From the NCBI GenBank assembly GCA_021782545.1, contig JAJXUW010000002.1, positions 1 through 63,096 on the forward strand: 63,096 bases of DNA, written 5' to 3'. The position numbers were made by a program, and so were the translations under genes. The notes beneath the pieces were generated by a model. The model made no database searches. It was not told the DNA's origin and saw only the letters and a program-made list of their open reading frames with translations. Source of the stretch: Deltaproteobacteria bacterium. GTDB lineage: Bacteria > Desulfobacterota > Desulfuromonadia > Geobacterales > Pseudopelobacteraceae. Shown here piece after piece: positions 8,040 through 15,948 of the stretch (its first letter is position 1; every line of letters starts with the position of its first letter).

Positions 8040-9416
8040 CTAACGTTTTCCTGTAGTGCGCTGCCGCACCGGATGCCCTTTGAACTCCTCCTCCCAGGCC
8101 TGGTCGGCAATCTCTCCGTAGCTGCGGGCGTAGTTGTCCATCCGCTCCGCCAAGGTGGTGAAAATCGTCTCGGCACCCTCGTGGGTCGGATAGGCCCCCT
8201 CGCTCGCAAAAAACTCGCGGCCGTAGTCGGGATGATCGATCAGCATGCACGGGCGCAACAGGTTGTCATGTTCTCCCTGCTTTTCCCGGATCTTGCGGAA
8301 TAGTGGCGAACCGAGCGCCTCCTGCAGGCTGCTGCGACGGATGTTATCCACGGCAAAGTGGCAGAAAACGCAGGGTTCAATATCGCCATTGGCGTTGATG
8401 TGGACATACTTGCGACCACCGGCTATGCAACCGGAGATGATCGGTCCATCGTTCCAGAAATCGACAAACAGCATCGGCCGGGTGGCACGAAACTCCACCG
8501 TGGCCCGCCGCAGTCGGTCGCGTTGTTCAGGACTGGGCATCAGATCGGGGTTTGGCTCCCTCCCCACCGGCACGTAGGAGAACAACCAGAGGGCGAAGAC
8601 CCCCTGTTCCAGCAGAAAGTCGATATAGGTGGGGTCGGTGATAATAGCGGTATTTTTGCTGGAATGGGTAAAGGAACCGCAGAAGGAGAGCCCGTTTTCC
8701 CGCAAGAGCCGCATGGCGTGCAGCACCTTGTCAAAATGGCCGGCACCACGCCGTTCGTCGGTCTCGTGACGGTACCCCTCCAGCGAGAAGGCCGGCATGA
8801 CATTGCCCACCTCGATCAGACGTTGCACCATCGCCTCGTCGATCAGGCCGCCGTGGGTAAACACTAAGAAGGCCATATCGCTATGTTTTTTAAACAGCTC
8901 GAAGATGCCATCCATAAAAAACGGTTCACCGCCGGAGATCACCGCAAAATAGATCCCCATCTCCTTCATCTGGGTCAATACGCCGTCGATCTCCTCAAGC
9001 GACAGTTCCAACGATTTATTGTAATCGCCGGCGTAACAGCCGTAGCAGGAGAGGTTGCAGCGCATGGTGACCGAAATGACCATGGTGGAGGGGGGATAAA
9101 AACCGTGTCTGTCGGCCCACTCCTTGCGTCGGTTGGTGCCGGACAGGAGGTGGTTTACCGCCAGATTGGTGATCCACTTGTCGCGCTGGTTGGGGTGCAA
9201 ATCACGCAGGATACGGCGGGGAAACGCTATGGAGGGGTGCTTCGTCCGAATCAGTTCGCGGATCCAGCGTATACGGTCCTTGTAGTACTCCTTCTTCGGA
9301 ATCAGCTCCATCAGATGCGTCATCTTAATCAGGGTCTCGTCGGACGAGGAGGTCGCCAGCGAGAGCAGATACGAAACCAGCTTGTCGCGGGTATAGGTCT
9401 TCAGAGATTGCAGCAT
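8040..9416 (-). CDS. Radical SAM/SPASM domain protein
   Basis: 458 residues. A helical N-terminal extension (about 1-110) precedes the radical SAM core with MRCNLSCYGCYAG (Cys120, 124, 127), a GGEPFF motif near 162-167, and a C-terminal SPASM-like region with cysteines at about 330, 349, 352 and 390 (GCIAGGRKYVHINANGDIEP, then CVFC). Extra Fe-S clusters are therefore likely. Unlike the other four radical SAM proteins here it has no cobalamin domain. SPASM proteins modify peptides or, in some families, lipids and sugars; in this operon a lipid or carrier substrate is the natural guess. It is not HpnH-like at the cysteine motif. Confidence 0.82.
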   Translation of the reverse strand: MLQSLKTYTRDKLVSYLLSLATSSSDETLIKMTHLMELIPKKEYYKDRIRWIRELIRTKHPSIAFPRRILRDLHPNQRDKWITNLAVNHLLSGTNRRKEWADRHGFYPPSTMVISVTMRCNLSCYGCYAGDYNKSLELSLEEIDGVLTQMKEMGIYFAVISGGEPFFMDGIFELFKKHSDMAFLVFTHGGLIDEAMVQRLIEVGNVMPAFSLEGYRHETDERRGAGHFDKVLHAMRLLRENGLSFCGSFTHSSKNTAIITDPTYIDFLLEQGVFALWLFSYVPVGREPNPDLMPSPEQRDRLRRATVEFRATRPMLFVDFWNDGPIISGCIAGGRKYVHINANGDIEPCVFCHFAVDNIRRSSLQEALGSPLFRKIREKQGEHDNLLRPCMLIDHPDYGREFFASEGAYPTHEGAETIFTTLAERMDNYARSYGEIADQAWEEEFKGHPVRQRTTGKR

Positions 9417-9445
9417 GAGACTACCTCAATGGTTGAGAAGGGTTT

Positions 9446-10108
9446 CTACAGGTATTTCAGGAACGTCATACAGATATTCCAGGTGTCCGGCACCGCCCGA
9501 TAATGGCTGGTTGCACGGCCGTCTGCCACCCGTGCCGGCACGGGCAGGGAGCCGATGGTGAACCCGGCGCGCCAGCACTTCATAAGCAGCTCCATCTCCA
9601 GGTCGTAGCCATCTTTTTCCAGCACGACCGACCGCAGCAGGTCGGCACGATAGTAACGAAAACCTGACTGGCTGTCGCTGATCTCAAACCCGGTCCGCTT
9701 GCGGAGGCACCAGACGCCAAAACGGTTCCATACTTTGCGCAGGCCGGCCATCTGCTCGAACTGGCTGTGCCGCGAGGCCAGCAGAATACCGAAGCCCCCT
9801 GACCGCGCAGCGGCCACCAGACGGGGAATGGCGGAAGGATCATGCTGCCCATCGGCATCCAGCGTGATGATGCCAGTATACCCGTTTGCTAGGGCCCAGT
9901 CAAAACCGGTACGCAGGGCTGCCCCTTTTCCCCGGTTGGCTGCATGACGAAGGACGGTTACCGGCAGGTCATTAATCTGGGGTGCCGTACCGTCATGGGA
10001 GCCGTCATCCACCACCACCACCGGCAGCCCCTGTGCCAGACAGTCGACAACTACCTGCCGCAGGGTACGGGCGGCGTTATAGGCCGGTATCAGGATACAG
10101 TCTGCCAT
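9446..10108 (-). CDS. Family 2 glycosyltransferase (dolichyl/undecaprenyl-phosphate type)
   Basis: 220 residues from the ATG at 10106-10108; it overlaps the deacetylase gene by 19 bases. A GT-A fold is shown by ILIPAYNAARTL at the start, VVVDDGSHDGT, the DXD-type LDADGQHDP metal site, and SDSQSGFRYYR. The closest architecture is the DPM1-like soluble GT2 group that transfers a hexose from a nucleotide sugar to a polyprenyl phosphate or lipid. No membrane segments follow. With the deacetylase it implies that the operon's product carries a sugar (inference). Confidence 0.85.
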   Translation of the reverse strand: MADCILIPAYNAARTLRQVVVDCLAQGLPVVVVDDGSHDGTAPQINDLPVTVLRHAANRGKGAALRTGFDWALANGYTGIITLDADGQHDPSAIPRLVAAARSGGFGILLASRHSQFEQMAGLRKVWNRFGVWCLRKRTGFEISDSQSGFRYYRADLLRSVVLEKDGYDLEMELLMKCWRAGFTIGSLPVPARVADGRATSHYRAVPDTWNICMTFLKYL

Positions 10109-10947
10109 GCCTCGACCACTTCTCCCAACGGTTTGAATGCAAATCCCCGCAACAGGGCGGTCAACCGGTGAGCGGCACTCGTACGGCAACCATAGGCCAC
10201 AAACCCGCGGAAGAGCCCCAAATCGAGACGAGGCCCGTGCGGATCGACTTCGCGGGGATGCACAAACAACACCCCTGGCAGCCCTTGGTGCTGATAGGCC
10301 TGCACGGTATGCCGGATAAACCAGTTTGGAAAGAACCTGAACCCCCAGCCCCCGCCGGTGGGCAGATTGCCGAAAGGGGTGCTGGTGACCAAGGGGGGCA
10401 GCTCCCATATCCCGCTGCACGAAGACGTTGCAATCCAGTGGGGGTTGCGTGGGCCACGCGGATTTCCGATGGCTGCCAGGGGAGTCAGGCTGCTGTCGTA
10501 GCGATACCCCTGTTCTGCCAGGATATCAAAGGCCCAGGGTGTCGTCTCCCGGCTTAGGGACCAGCGCGGGGCGCGAAAACCGAACGGCCGCCTGCCGGTC
10601 TGCTGCTCGAGCAGATCTGCGGTCCGCACAAGCTCGGCACGAAACTCCTCCGCTGAAAGCCCCGTCACCAGGCGATGCGACCAGCCGTGTGAAGCGAGTT
10701 CGTGCCCATCTGCGGCAATGCGCGGCGCCAGATCAGGATGCTGCTGTGCCACAGAACCGAGCATAAAGAACGTCCCCCGCACCCCGCAGGTCTGCAGCAG
10801 TTCCAGCACGAGACCAACCGCCTGTTCAACCCGCTCTTGGTGACGAATCCGCTCCTGGGCGGGGACGTAACCGCAGACGTGGTACCAGTCTTCAACATCG
10901 ACGGTTATGGCATGGGCGATGATGCCTGAGTGCCGTTCAATAGGCAT
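10090..10947 (-). CDS. Polysaccharide deacetylase family protein (NodB-like, DUF3473 type), first gene of lipid operon
   Basis: 285 residues. The NodB homology domain begins HAITVDVEDWYHVCGY; the metal site is formed by the VDVED aspartates and the HELASHGWSH histidines, followed by FRAPRWSLS. The C-terminal part (GGGWGFRFFPNWFIR, FVHPREVDP) matches the DUF3473-type extension of deacetylases associated with exopolysaccharide/exosortase loci. No signal peptide is seen, so it probably acts in the cytoplasm on a lipid-linked sugar (inference). The promoter at 10954-10983 places transcription start on or next to this ATG, and no Shine-Dalgarno is present. Confidence 0.87.
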   Translation of the reverse strand: MPIERHSGIIAHAITVDVEDWYHVCGYVPAQERIRHQERVEQAVGLVLELLQTCGVRGTFFMLGSVAQQHPDLAPRIAADGHELASHGWSHRLVTGLSAEEFRAELVRTADLLEQQTGRRPFGFRAPRWSLSRETTPWAFDILAEQGYRYDSSLTPLAAIGNPRGPRNPHWIATSSCSGIWELPPLVTSTPFGNLPTGGGWGFRFFPNWFIRHTVQAYQHQGLPGVLFVHPREVDPHGPRLDLGLFRGFVAYGCRTSAAHRLTALLRGFAFKPLGEVVEAWQTVS

Positions 10948-10953
10948 TTTACG

Positions 10954-10983
10954 TTAATACCCGAATAGCAGCAGTGCTGTCAA
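10954..10983 (-). promoter_or_regulatory. Promoter of the 11-gene lipid operon (predicted leaderless)
   Basis: On the minus strand TTGACA (10978-10983) and TATTAA (10954-10959) are separated by 18 bases. The A of the deacetylase ATG (10947) is the seventh base after the -10 box, the usual transcription start distance. No ribosome-binding sequence lies between. The -35 box overlaps the stop codon of the cas6-like gene. Confidence 0.6.
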
Positions 10984-11765
10984 GAAAGCGGGCGTATCTG
11001 AAACGCCCCCATCCCAAACGAGGCACCTTTGCCCAGGTGCAGCAAGGCACCAATATCCAGCAGCGGCCCCAACGCATCGCAGGGGCCCTGCAGGGTGAAG
11101 CTGCCCAGTACGCCGCGCTGTCCCTGCGGTGCCGGTAGCGGCCTGGCGTCAACCAGACGCATGCCGCCAGCCAGCTCGGCCAGCCGGATAAAGGTTTCCG
11201 GATTGCCGGCGGCGCCGTAATGGGCAACCAACGATGAAAACCGCCGCAACACGCCGCGCGCAAACCGGACCGGTTCAAAACGCCTGAGTTCCCGCCCTTC
11301 GGCCATCAAACGCAAAGGCGTCTGCAACTGCACCTGCAGACAGTGGCAGGCGGTATACCGTGGGGTAGCCAGGTCCAGCAGCCCGGCCAACGAAAGCACC
11401 GGCAGTTCAGCGCCGCCCCTGGGGCGCTGGAGCACAACATCTCCCTGATAATCAAGGGCAAACAACTGCGGTGGGTGAGGCATGCCGGCCAGGTCGGTCA
11501 CCGTCGCCACGACCGCGGGCAATTCGGCAATGGCAGGCCCTGCTAGAAGACAATCCAGCACACCGCAACAGGGCACAGAAAGGACGAACGGCAGCCCCGG
11601 CTTTTGATGGCGACGTACCAGTTCGGGATCGCTTGAGAGGGTTCGCCGGCAGAGGTTGGCCAAATGCTGCTCGATGGCGGCCCGCTGTGTCGACAAGGCC
11701 GTCACCAGCCTCTGTTCATAAGGAGCCGCAAGCGGTATGCGCAGCCGGACAATATTCAGATCCAC
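10980..11765 (-). CDS. Orphan Cas6-like CRISPR precursor-RNA endoribonuclease (RAMP fold)
   Basis: 261 residues from a GTG at 11763-11765. The C-terminal half ends GALLHLGKGASFGMGAFQI, the glycine-rich loop of the Cas6 C-terminal domain (DUF2276 type), preceded by LGSFTLQGPCDALGPLLDIG. The N-terminal half carries a CCGVLDCLLAGPA segment rather than a typical first ferredoxin repeat. Cas6 cuts CRISPR transcripts at repeats. No CRISPR repeats and no other cas genes are in the window. It follows the cation efflux gene by 4 bases and precedes the lipid operon promoter. It could serve a CRISPR locus elsewhere or have another RNA substrate. Confidence 0.72.
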   Translation of the reverse strand: MDLNIVRLRIPLAAPYEQRLVTALSTQRAAIEQHLANLCRRTLSSDPELVRRHQKPGLPFVLSVPCCGVLDCLLAGPAIAELPAVVATVTDLAGMPHPPQLFALDYQGDVVLQRPRGGAELPVLSLAGLLDLATPRYTACHCLQVQLQTPLRLMAEGRELRRFEPVRFARGVLRRFSSLVAHYGAAGNPETFIRLAELAGGMRLVDARPLPAPQGQRGVLGSFTLQGPCDALGPLLDIGALLHLGKGASFGMGAFQIRPLS

Positions 11766-11769
11766 GTTG

Positions 11770-12669
11770 TTATAACCTGATCAGGTCCTCATGCGCTTCG
11801 TCATGGGGATTGATGTGGATCATCACGTCACCGACGTTGTTCATCCGGTCGAAAATCAGACGTTTGACCGCAGTGGCCACGTCGTGCGACTCCTTGACGG
11901 TCATCACCGGGTCCATGTCCAGCTTGAGGTCGACAATGTAGTACTGGCCCGAACGCCGCGTCCGGAGCTCATGCACATGCTCGACACAGGCGACACTCTC
12001 TGCCAACTTGGTCACGGTGCGATTGAACTCTTCCGGCGCGGCGCCATCCATCAGATCGTGGGCTGCACCGCTTACGGTCTCCCAGCCTATGTGCAGAATG
12101 AAAAATGAGGTGAGGGCCGCCGCCAACGGGTCCATGATGCCGTACCCAAGCCAGGCACCGAGCACCCCCACCAAGGTTGAGATCGAGGTGACGGCATCTT
12201 TGCGGTGGTCTTTGGCAACGGCCATCAGGGCCGGGCTGCCCAGGCTGGCCCCGGTCTTCATTGACCAGCGGTAGAGGGCTTCCTTGATAACGATGGTGAT
12301 TGCGGCAGCGGCAATGGCGATCAGTCCGGGAGATTTGTAGCGGTGATGCACAATGGTCTGTATCGACTCCACAAAAATCCAGATACCGGTGCCCAGGATC
12401 AGCAGCGCCACCACGGCCGCCGCCAGGGATTCTGCCTTGCCGTGGCCGTAGGGATGACGTTCGTCAAAGCACCGACGCCCCACCCGCAAGGCGAACAGGG
12501 TGGTGAAGATGGCGATAAAATCACAGCCGCTCTCGATGCCGTCGGCAAAGACTGCATCGGAATGCCCCCAATAGCCGGCTGCCAGTTTCAAGACCATCAG
12601 GACGGCGTTAATCCAGAAACCGATGGTGATGATCCGCTCGGCGTTATCGAAACGTTCCTCTCGTTGCAT
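11770..12669 (-). CDS. Cation diffusion facilitator family transporter
   Basis: 299 residues with six predicted membrane segments and a C-terminal cytoplasmic domain. Metal-site candidates are ADGIESGCDF in TM2 and KDHRKDAV in TM5, and the loop HPYGHGKAE after TM2 is a CDF hallmark. The C-terminal domain (about 210-299) has the usual dimerisation fold with HVHELRTRRSG and VMIHINPHDE. The family exports Zn, Fe, Mn or Co by proton antiport. The TM2 site has Asp plus Glu/Asp rather than a typical HxxxD, so the metal is not predicted. It lies 6 bases after recJ and 4 bases before the Cas6-like gene. Confidence 0.88.
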   Translation of the reverse strand: MQREERFDNAERIITIGFWINAVLMVLKLAAGYWGHSDAVFADGIESGCDFIAIFTTLFALRVGRRCFDERHPYGHGKAESLAAAVVALLILGTGIWIFVESIQTIVHHRYKSPGLIAIAAAAITIVIKEALYRWSMKTGASLGSPALMAVAKDHRKDAVTSISTLVGVLGAWLGYGIMDPLAAALTSFFILHIGWETVSGAAHDLMDGAAPEEFNRTVTKLAESVACVEHVHELRTRRSGQYYIVDLKLDMDPVMTVKESHDVATAVKRLIFDRMNNVGDVMIHINPHDEAHEDLIRL

Positions 12670-12675
12670 GGTGTC

Positions 12676-14379
12676 CTACTCCGCTTGCTTAAAATCCCGA
12701 AGCCGCACTTGCAGCCGCATCCCCCCGCCCCAGGTGTCGATCTCCGGCGTGCCGACAAGATCGAGCAGGTCGGGCACCTGGCGACCGGCCATACGCCAGC
12801 CGATCGCATGCACATACTGGCGCCCCCGCCCCAGACGCAAACGCAGGTGATCGGTGCCGATCACCTTCTGCTCCATCACCCGCAGACCCCTGATACAGAT
12901 TACCGGCTCCGGATTACCGGCACCAAAAGGCGCCAGCCGTTGCAGGTCAGTCACCAGCGGCACGGCCAGCGCCTCCGGTTCAAGTTCTGCATCGATCAGC
13001 AGCGTGGGCGTCAACAGGTCACGGTCAAGACGGCGGGCAGCAGCCTGTTCAAAGGCCTGCGCAAAGGCCTCACACTGAGCGGCCAGAAGCGTTACGCCGG
13101 CCGCGGCCCGGTGCCCCCCATACCGCTGCAGCAACGGGGCACAGTCATGCAGGGCCTCAAGCAGGTGAAAACCGGGAATACTGCGCCCCGATCCCTTGGC
13201 CGTTGCGTCGTCCTGTAACGCCAAAACTATAGTTGGACGATGATAACGCTCCACCAGGCGAGATGCAACAATACCGATCACGCCAGGATGCCAGCCGGCG
13301 GAAGCCAAGACAATACTGTACCGCCCCGTCACACCGCTGCCAGCCTCGACCATTTCGACCGCCTGGTGCACTATGGCCTGTTCCAGCGCCTGTCGGGTAT
13401 GGTTTGCCTCGTTCAGTTCCCCGGCCAGCCGGTCGGCCTGCTGCCGATCGTCGGTCAGTAACAGCTCTACACCCGGCACGGCACTTTCCAGGCGTCCGGC
13501 GGCGTTTAGACGCGGTGCCAGCCGGAACCCGACCTGGCCAGCCGTGACCTGCCCCGTGACGCCGGATATCTGTTTGAGCGCGGCAAGCCCGGTGCGGGCC
13601 GCCCCCCCCATCCGCTGCAGGCCGGCCGCCACCAACAGACGGTTCTGTCCGGTAAGCGGCACCACATCGGCGACGGTGCCCAGCGCGACCAGATCCAGCC
13701 AGTTCCGGAGGTCGGGACCGTCATCGTCGAGAGTCCCTTCTCCGCGTAACCGGGCACGCAGCCCCACCAGCAGGTTAAAGGCCACCCCCACCCCGGCCAG
13801 CCCCTTGAACGGATAGGTGCAATCAGCACGCTGCGGGTTGATGACGGCCACCGCCTCCGGCAGGAGATCAAGCGGCTGGTGGTGATCGGTGATAATCAGG
13901 TCCAGCCCGATCTCCCGGCAGACCAGCGCCTCCTCAATGCCGGTGACGCCGCAATCGACGGTGACGCACAGCGCTGTTCCCGTCTTGCGGATCATCCGCA
14001 ATGCGTCGCTATTCAGGCCATAGCCATCTTCCAGACGATGGGGAATATGGTAACCAGCCTGCACCCCAAGCGCATGCAGCCCGGAAACCAGCAAAGCCGT
14101 CGCAGTAACCCCATCCACATCGTAATCGCCGTAAATACAGACCGGCTCCCGCCGCTGTCTGGCCCGCACAAGGCGTTCCACTGCCTGCTCCATACCGGCC
14201 AGCAGGAACGGATCCAGCATCCCGGAAAGTGTGGGGTTCAAAAACTCCTGTGCCGTGGCCGGCGTGGTTACACCACGACCCGCCAACACCCGCGCTATGG
14301 CTGGCGTCAGGCCCAGCTCAGCCGTAAGTGTATCTACCGCGGCCTGATCGGCCTCTTTTAAAAGCCAGGTGGTCTGCAT
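12676..14379 (-). CDS. recJ: Single-stranded-DNA-specific exonuclease RecJ
   Basis: 567 residues from the ATG at 14377-14379, where family similarity begins (MQTTWLLKEAD). DHH phosphoesterase motifs are in order: YGDYDVDGVTATALL, TVDCGVTG, ITDHHQP, and DLVALGTVADVVPL, followed by the DHHA1 motif KGSGRSIPGFHLL and GGHRAAAGVTL. A C-terminal OB domain follows (APFGAGNPEPV). It degrades 5-prime ends of single-stranded DNA in recombination and repair. Its apparent Shine-Dalgarno (AGGGGG) is the 3-prime arm of the terminator hairpin of the upstream TPR gene, so its translation or expression may be tied to that structure. Confidence 0.95.
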   Translation of the reverse strand: MQTTWLLKEADQAAVDTLTAELGLTPAIARVLAGRGVTTPATAQEFLNPTLSGMLDPFLLAGMEQAVERLVRARQRREPVCIYGDYDVDGVTATALLVSGLHALGVQAGYHIPHRLEDGYGLNSDALRMIRKTGTALCVTVDCGVTGIEEALVCREIGLDLIITDHHQPLDLLPEAVAVINPQRADCTYPFKGLAGVGVAFNLLVGLRARLRGEGTLDDDGPDLRNWLDLVALGTVADVVPLTGQNRLLVAAGLQRMGGAARTGLAALKQISGVTGQVTAGQVGFRLAPRLNAAGRLESAVPGVELLLTDDRQQADRLAGELNEANHTRQALEQAIVHQAVEMVEAGSGVTGRYSIVLASAGWHPGVIGIVASRLVERYHRPTIVLALQDDATAKGSGRSIPGFHLLEALHDCAPLLQRYGGHRAAAGVTLLAAQCEAFAQAFEQAAARRLDRDLLTPTLLIDAELEPEALAVPLVTDLQRLAPFGAGNPEPVICIRGLRVMEQKVIGTDHLRLRLGRGRQYVHAIGWRMAGRQVPDLLDLVGTPEIDTWGGGMRLQVRLRDFKQAE

Positions 14380-14385
14380 AAACAA

Positions 14386-14409
14386 AAGCCCCCTTGAGGG
14401 AGGGGGCTT
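14386..14409 (-). terminator. Rho-independent terminator after the TPR gene, overlapping the recJ ribosome site
   Basis: On the minus strand AAGCCCCCT and AGGGGGCTT form a perfect 9-bp stem with a 6-base loop, followed by TTGTTT. It ends only 6 bases before the recJ ATG, so the AGGGGG of the second arm is also the best recJ Shine-Dalgarno. Confidence 0.75.
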
Positions 14410-14416
14410 GAAGCTC

Positions 14417-14983
14417 CTAGTTGCCGGCCGGTAATTGCTGCAATATAGCCCGGGCCTGACTGCCCAATTCGCCGGTTTTGTCAAGTCGGATAACCTTTTC
14501 AAACACAGGGCGGGCCTTGGCCGGCTGTTTCAAATCAATGGCATAGACAATGCCCAAATTATAGAGACTTTGCAGATGCTGGGGGTTGAGTTTGTTGGCC
14601 TTTTCAAAATTGGCCACCGCCTTGTCGAAGAAGCCCAAGGCCCGGAACATCACCCCCTGATCGGTCAGCACGTTTGCATCGTTGGGATTGAGCGCCAACG
14701 CCTTGGCATAGGCCTGTACCGCCTTCTGGGGGCTTTTGGCGTCGTAGTAGGCGTTACCCAAAGCCACCCAGGCCTGCACGTTTTGCGAATCTTTGGCCAC
14801 CACCTTTTCCATCTCGTCGATTTTGGCGTTGACATCCACCGCGCTGGCCAGCGGAGCGGCATCCTGGGCCGGCGATGACGCTGTGGTGGCACCGCCTCCC
14901 AGCATCTTGCCACCCACCAGGACCCCCAGCAAAAAACCGATGATCAGTCCGGCCACAGCGAAGGCGATAGATTCCTTATTCAT
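14417..14983 (-). CDS. Membrane-anchored tetratricopeptide repeat protein
   Basis: 188 residues. One N-terminal membrane segment (FAVAGLIIGFLLGVLVGG, about 8-25) is followed by a low-complexity linker and three to four TPR units: VQAWVALGNAYYDAKSPQKA, ANVLTDQGVMFRALGFFDKA, and HLQSLYNLGIVYAIDLKQPA. TPRs are protein-docking modules. Without an obvious signal cleavage site it is probably anchored in the inner membrane with the repeats outside the cytoplasm or facing it. Being 9 bases behind secF suggests co-transcription with the Sec genes, but a direct role in secretion is not shown. A strong terminator follows. Confidence 0.85.
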   Translation of the reverse strand: MNKESIAFAVAGLIIGFLLGVLVGGKMLGGGATTASSPAQDAAPLASAVDVNAKIDEMEKVVAKDSQNVQAWVALGNAYYDAKSPQKAVQAYAKALALNPNDANVLTDQGVMFRALGFFDKAVANFEKANKLNPQHLQSLYNLGIVYAIDLKQPAKARPVFEKVIRLDKTGELGSQARAILQQLPAGN

Positions 14984-14992
14984 GGCATCCCC

Positions 14993-15934
14993 CTAGGCGT
15001 GTGCCGGTGCTCCGGCCGTATTCCCCTGTTTGCGCTGCGCCCGCTGTTCCAGGAGGATCACAATGGGGCTGGCCACAAAGACCGACGAATAGGCGCCAAC
15101 GATAATTCCTATCAGCAGTGCGAAGGAGAAATCGTGAATCACCTCGCCGCCGAAAAAGAAGAGTGCCGAGGCCGACAGGAAGGTGGTCAGAGAGGTGATG
15201 ATACTACGGGACAGCACCTCGTTGATACTGCGGTTGAAGATAGTGTGCAGGGCGCCTTTCAGATCCTTATGCAGATTTTCCCTGATCCGGTCAAAGACCA
15301 CCACCGTATCGGTCAACGAGTAGCCGGCAATGGTCAGCACCGCCGTGATGAACAGCAGGTTAAACTCGCGGCCGGTCACATAGTAGGCGGCGAACATGGC
15401 CAGCACGTCATGCAGAGTCGCTACCACGGCACCGATGCCGAACTTGAAATCAAAACGCCAGGCGATATACAGGATGATCCCCAGCATGGAGAGTGCCACC
15501 GCGATAATGGTATCCTTGCGCAGCTTGTCACCGATGGCCGGCCCGATCTCGGTGGTGCTGTCGACGGTTACCTGCAGATTGGGCATGGCCTTGGTAAAGG
15601 CTGCCGGTATCACGGTTGCCGCCTGCCCCACCGCCAGGTGATCCTGCTTGCCCAGCTTCACCAGCAACTTGTTCCCGTCCTTGATCTCTTGCAGCTCCAG
15701 ATCGGTGATGCCGCTGGCATGCAGCGCCTTGCGGGCATCGGCCAGCGGCACCGGCCTGTCGAACTTGAGCTGCACAGTAGTGCCTCCGGTGAAATCGATC
15801 CCCAGGTTGGCGGCACCGCGGCTCATCTGCACGATGGCGATAATACCGATGATGGAGATGAGGGACGAGATCACAAAGGAGTATTTGCGCTTGCCGATAA
15901 AATCGATATTTGTCTTGCCTAAAAATTCAATCAT
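14993..15934 (-). CDS. secF: Protein translocase subunit SecF
   Basis: 313 residues with six membrane segments. The N-terminus carries the SecF P1 domain (GIDFTGGTTVQLKF), and the SecD/SecF family region AIVQMSRGAANLGIDFTGG, SMLGIILYIAWRFDFKF and TVVVFDRIRENL is clear. SecD and SecF use the proton gradient to pull exported proteins across the inner membrane from SecYEG. The ATG is preceded by GGGAGG. It is 14 bases behind secD, as expected for a secDF operon. Confidence 0.97.
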   Translation of the reverse strand: MIEFLGKTNIDFIGKRKYSFVISSLISIIGIIAIVQMSRGAANLGIDFTGGTTVQLKFDRPVPLADARKALHASGITDLELQEIKDGNKLLVKLGKQDHLAVGQAATVIPAAFTKAMPNLQVTVDSTTEIGPAIGDKLRKDTIIAVALSMLGIILYIAWRFDFKFGIGAVVATLHDVLAMFAAYYVTGREFNLLFITAVLTIAGYSLTDTVVVFDRIRENLHKDLKGALHTIFNRSINEVLSRSIITSLTTFLSASALFFFGGEVIHDFSFALLIGIIVGAYSSVFVASPIVILLEQRAQRKQGNTAGAPAHA

Positions 15935-15948
15935 GGCTGACGCCTCCC

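Noticed and set aside
218-10947. Aryl polyene or conventional type II polyketide cluster
   Set aside because: ACP, LpxL-type acyltransferase, thioesterase and GT2 fit in part, but no ketosynthase, ketoreductase, dehydratase, LolA or exporter gene is present.
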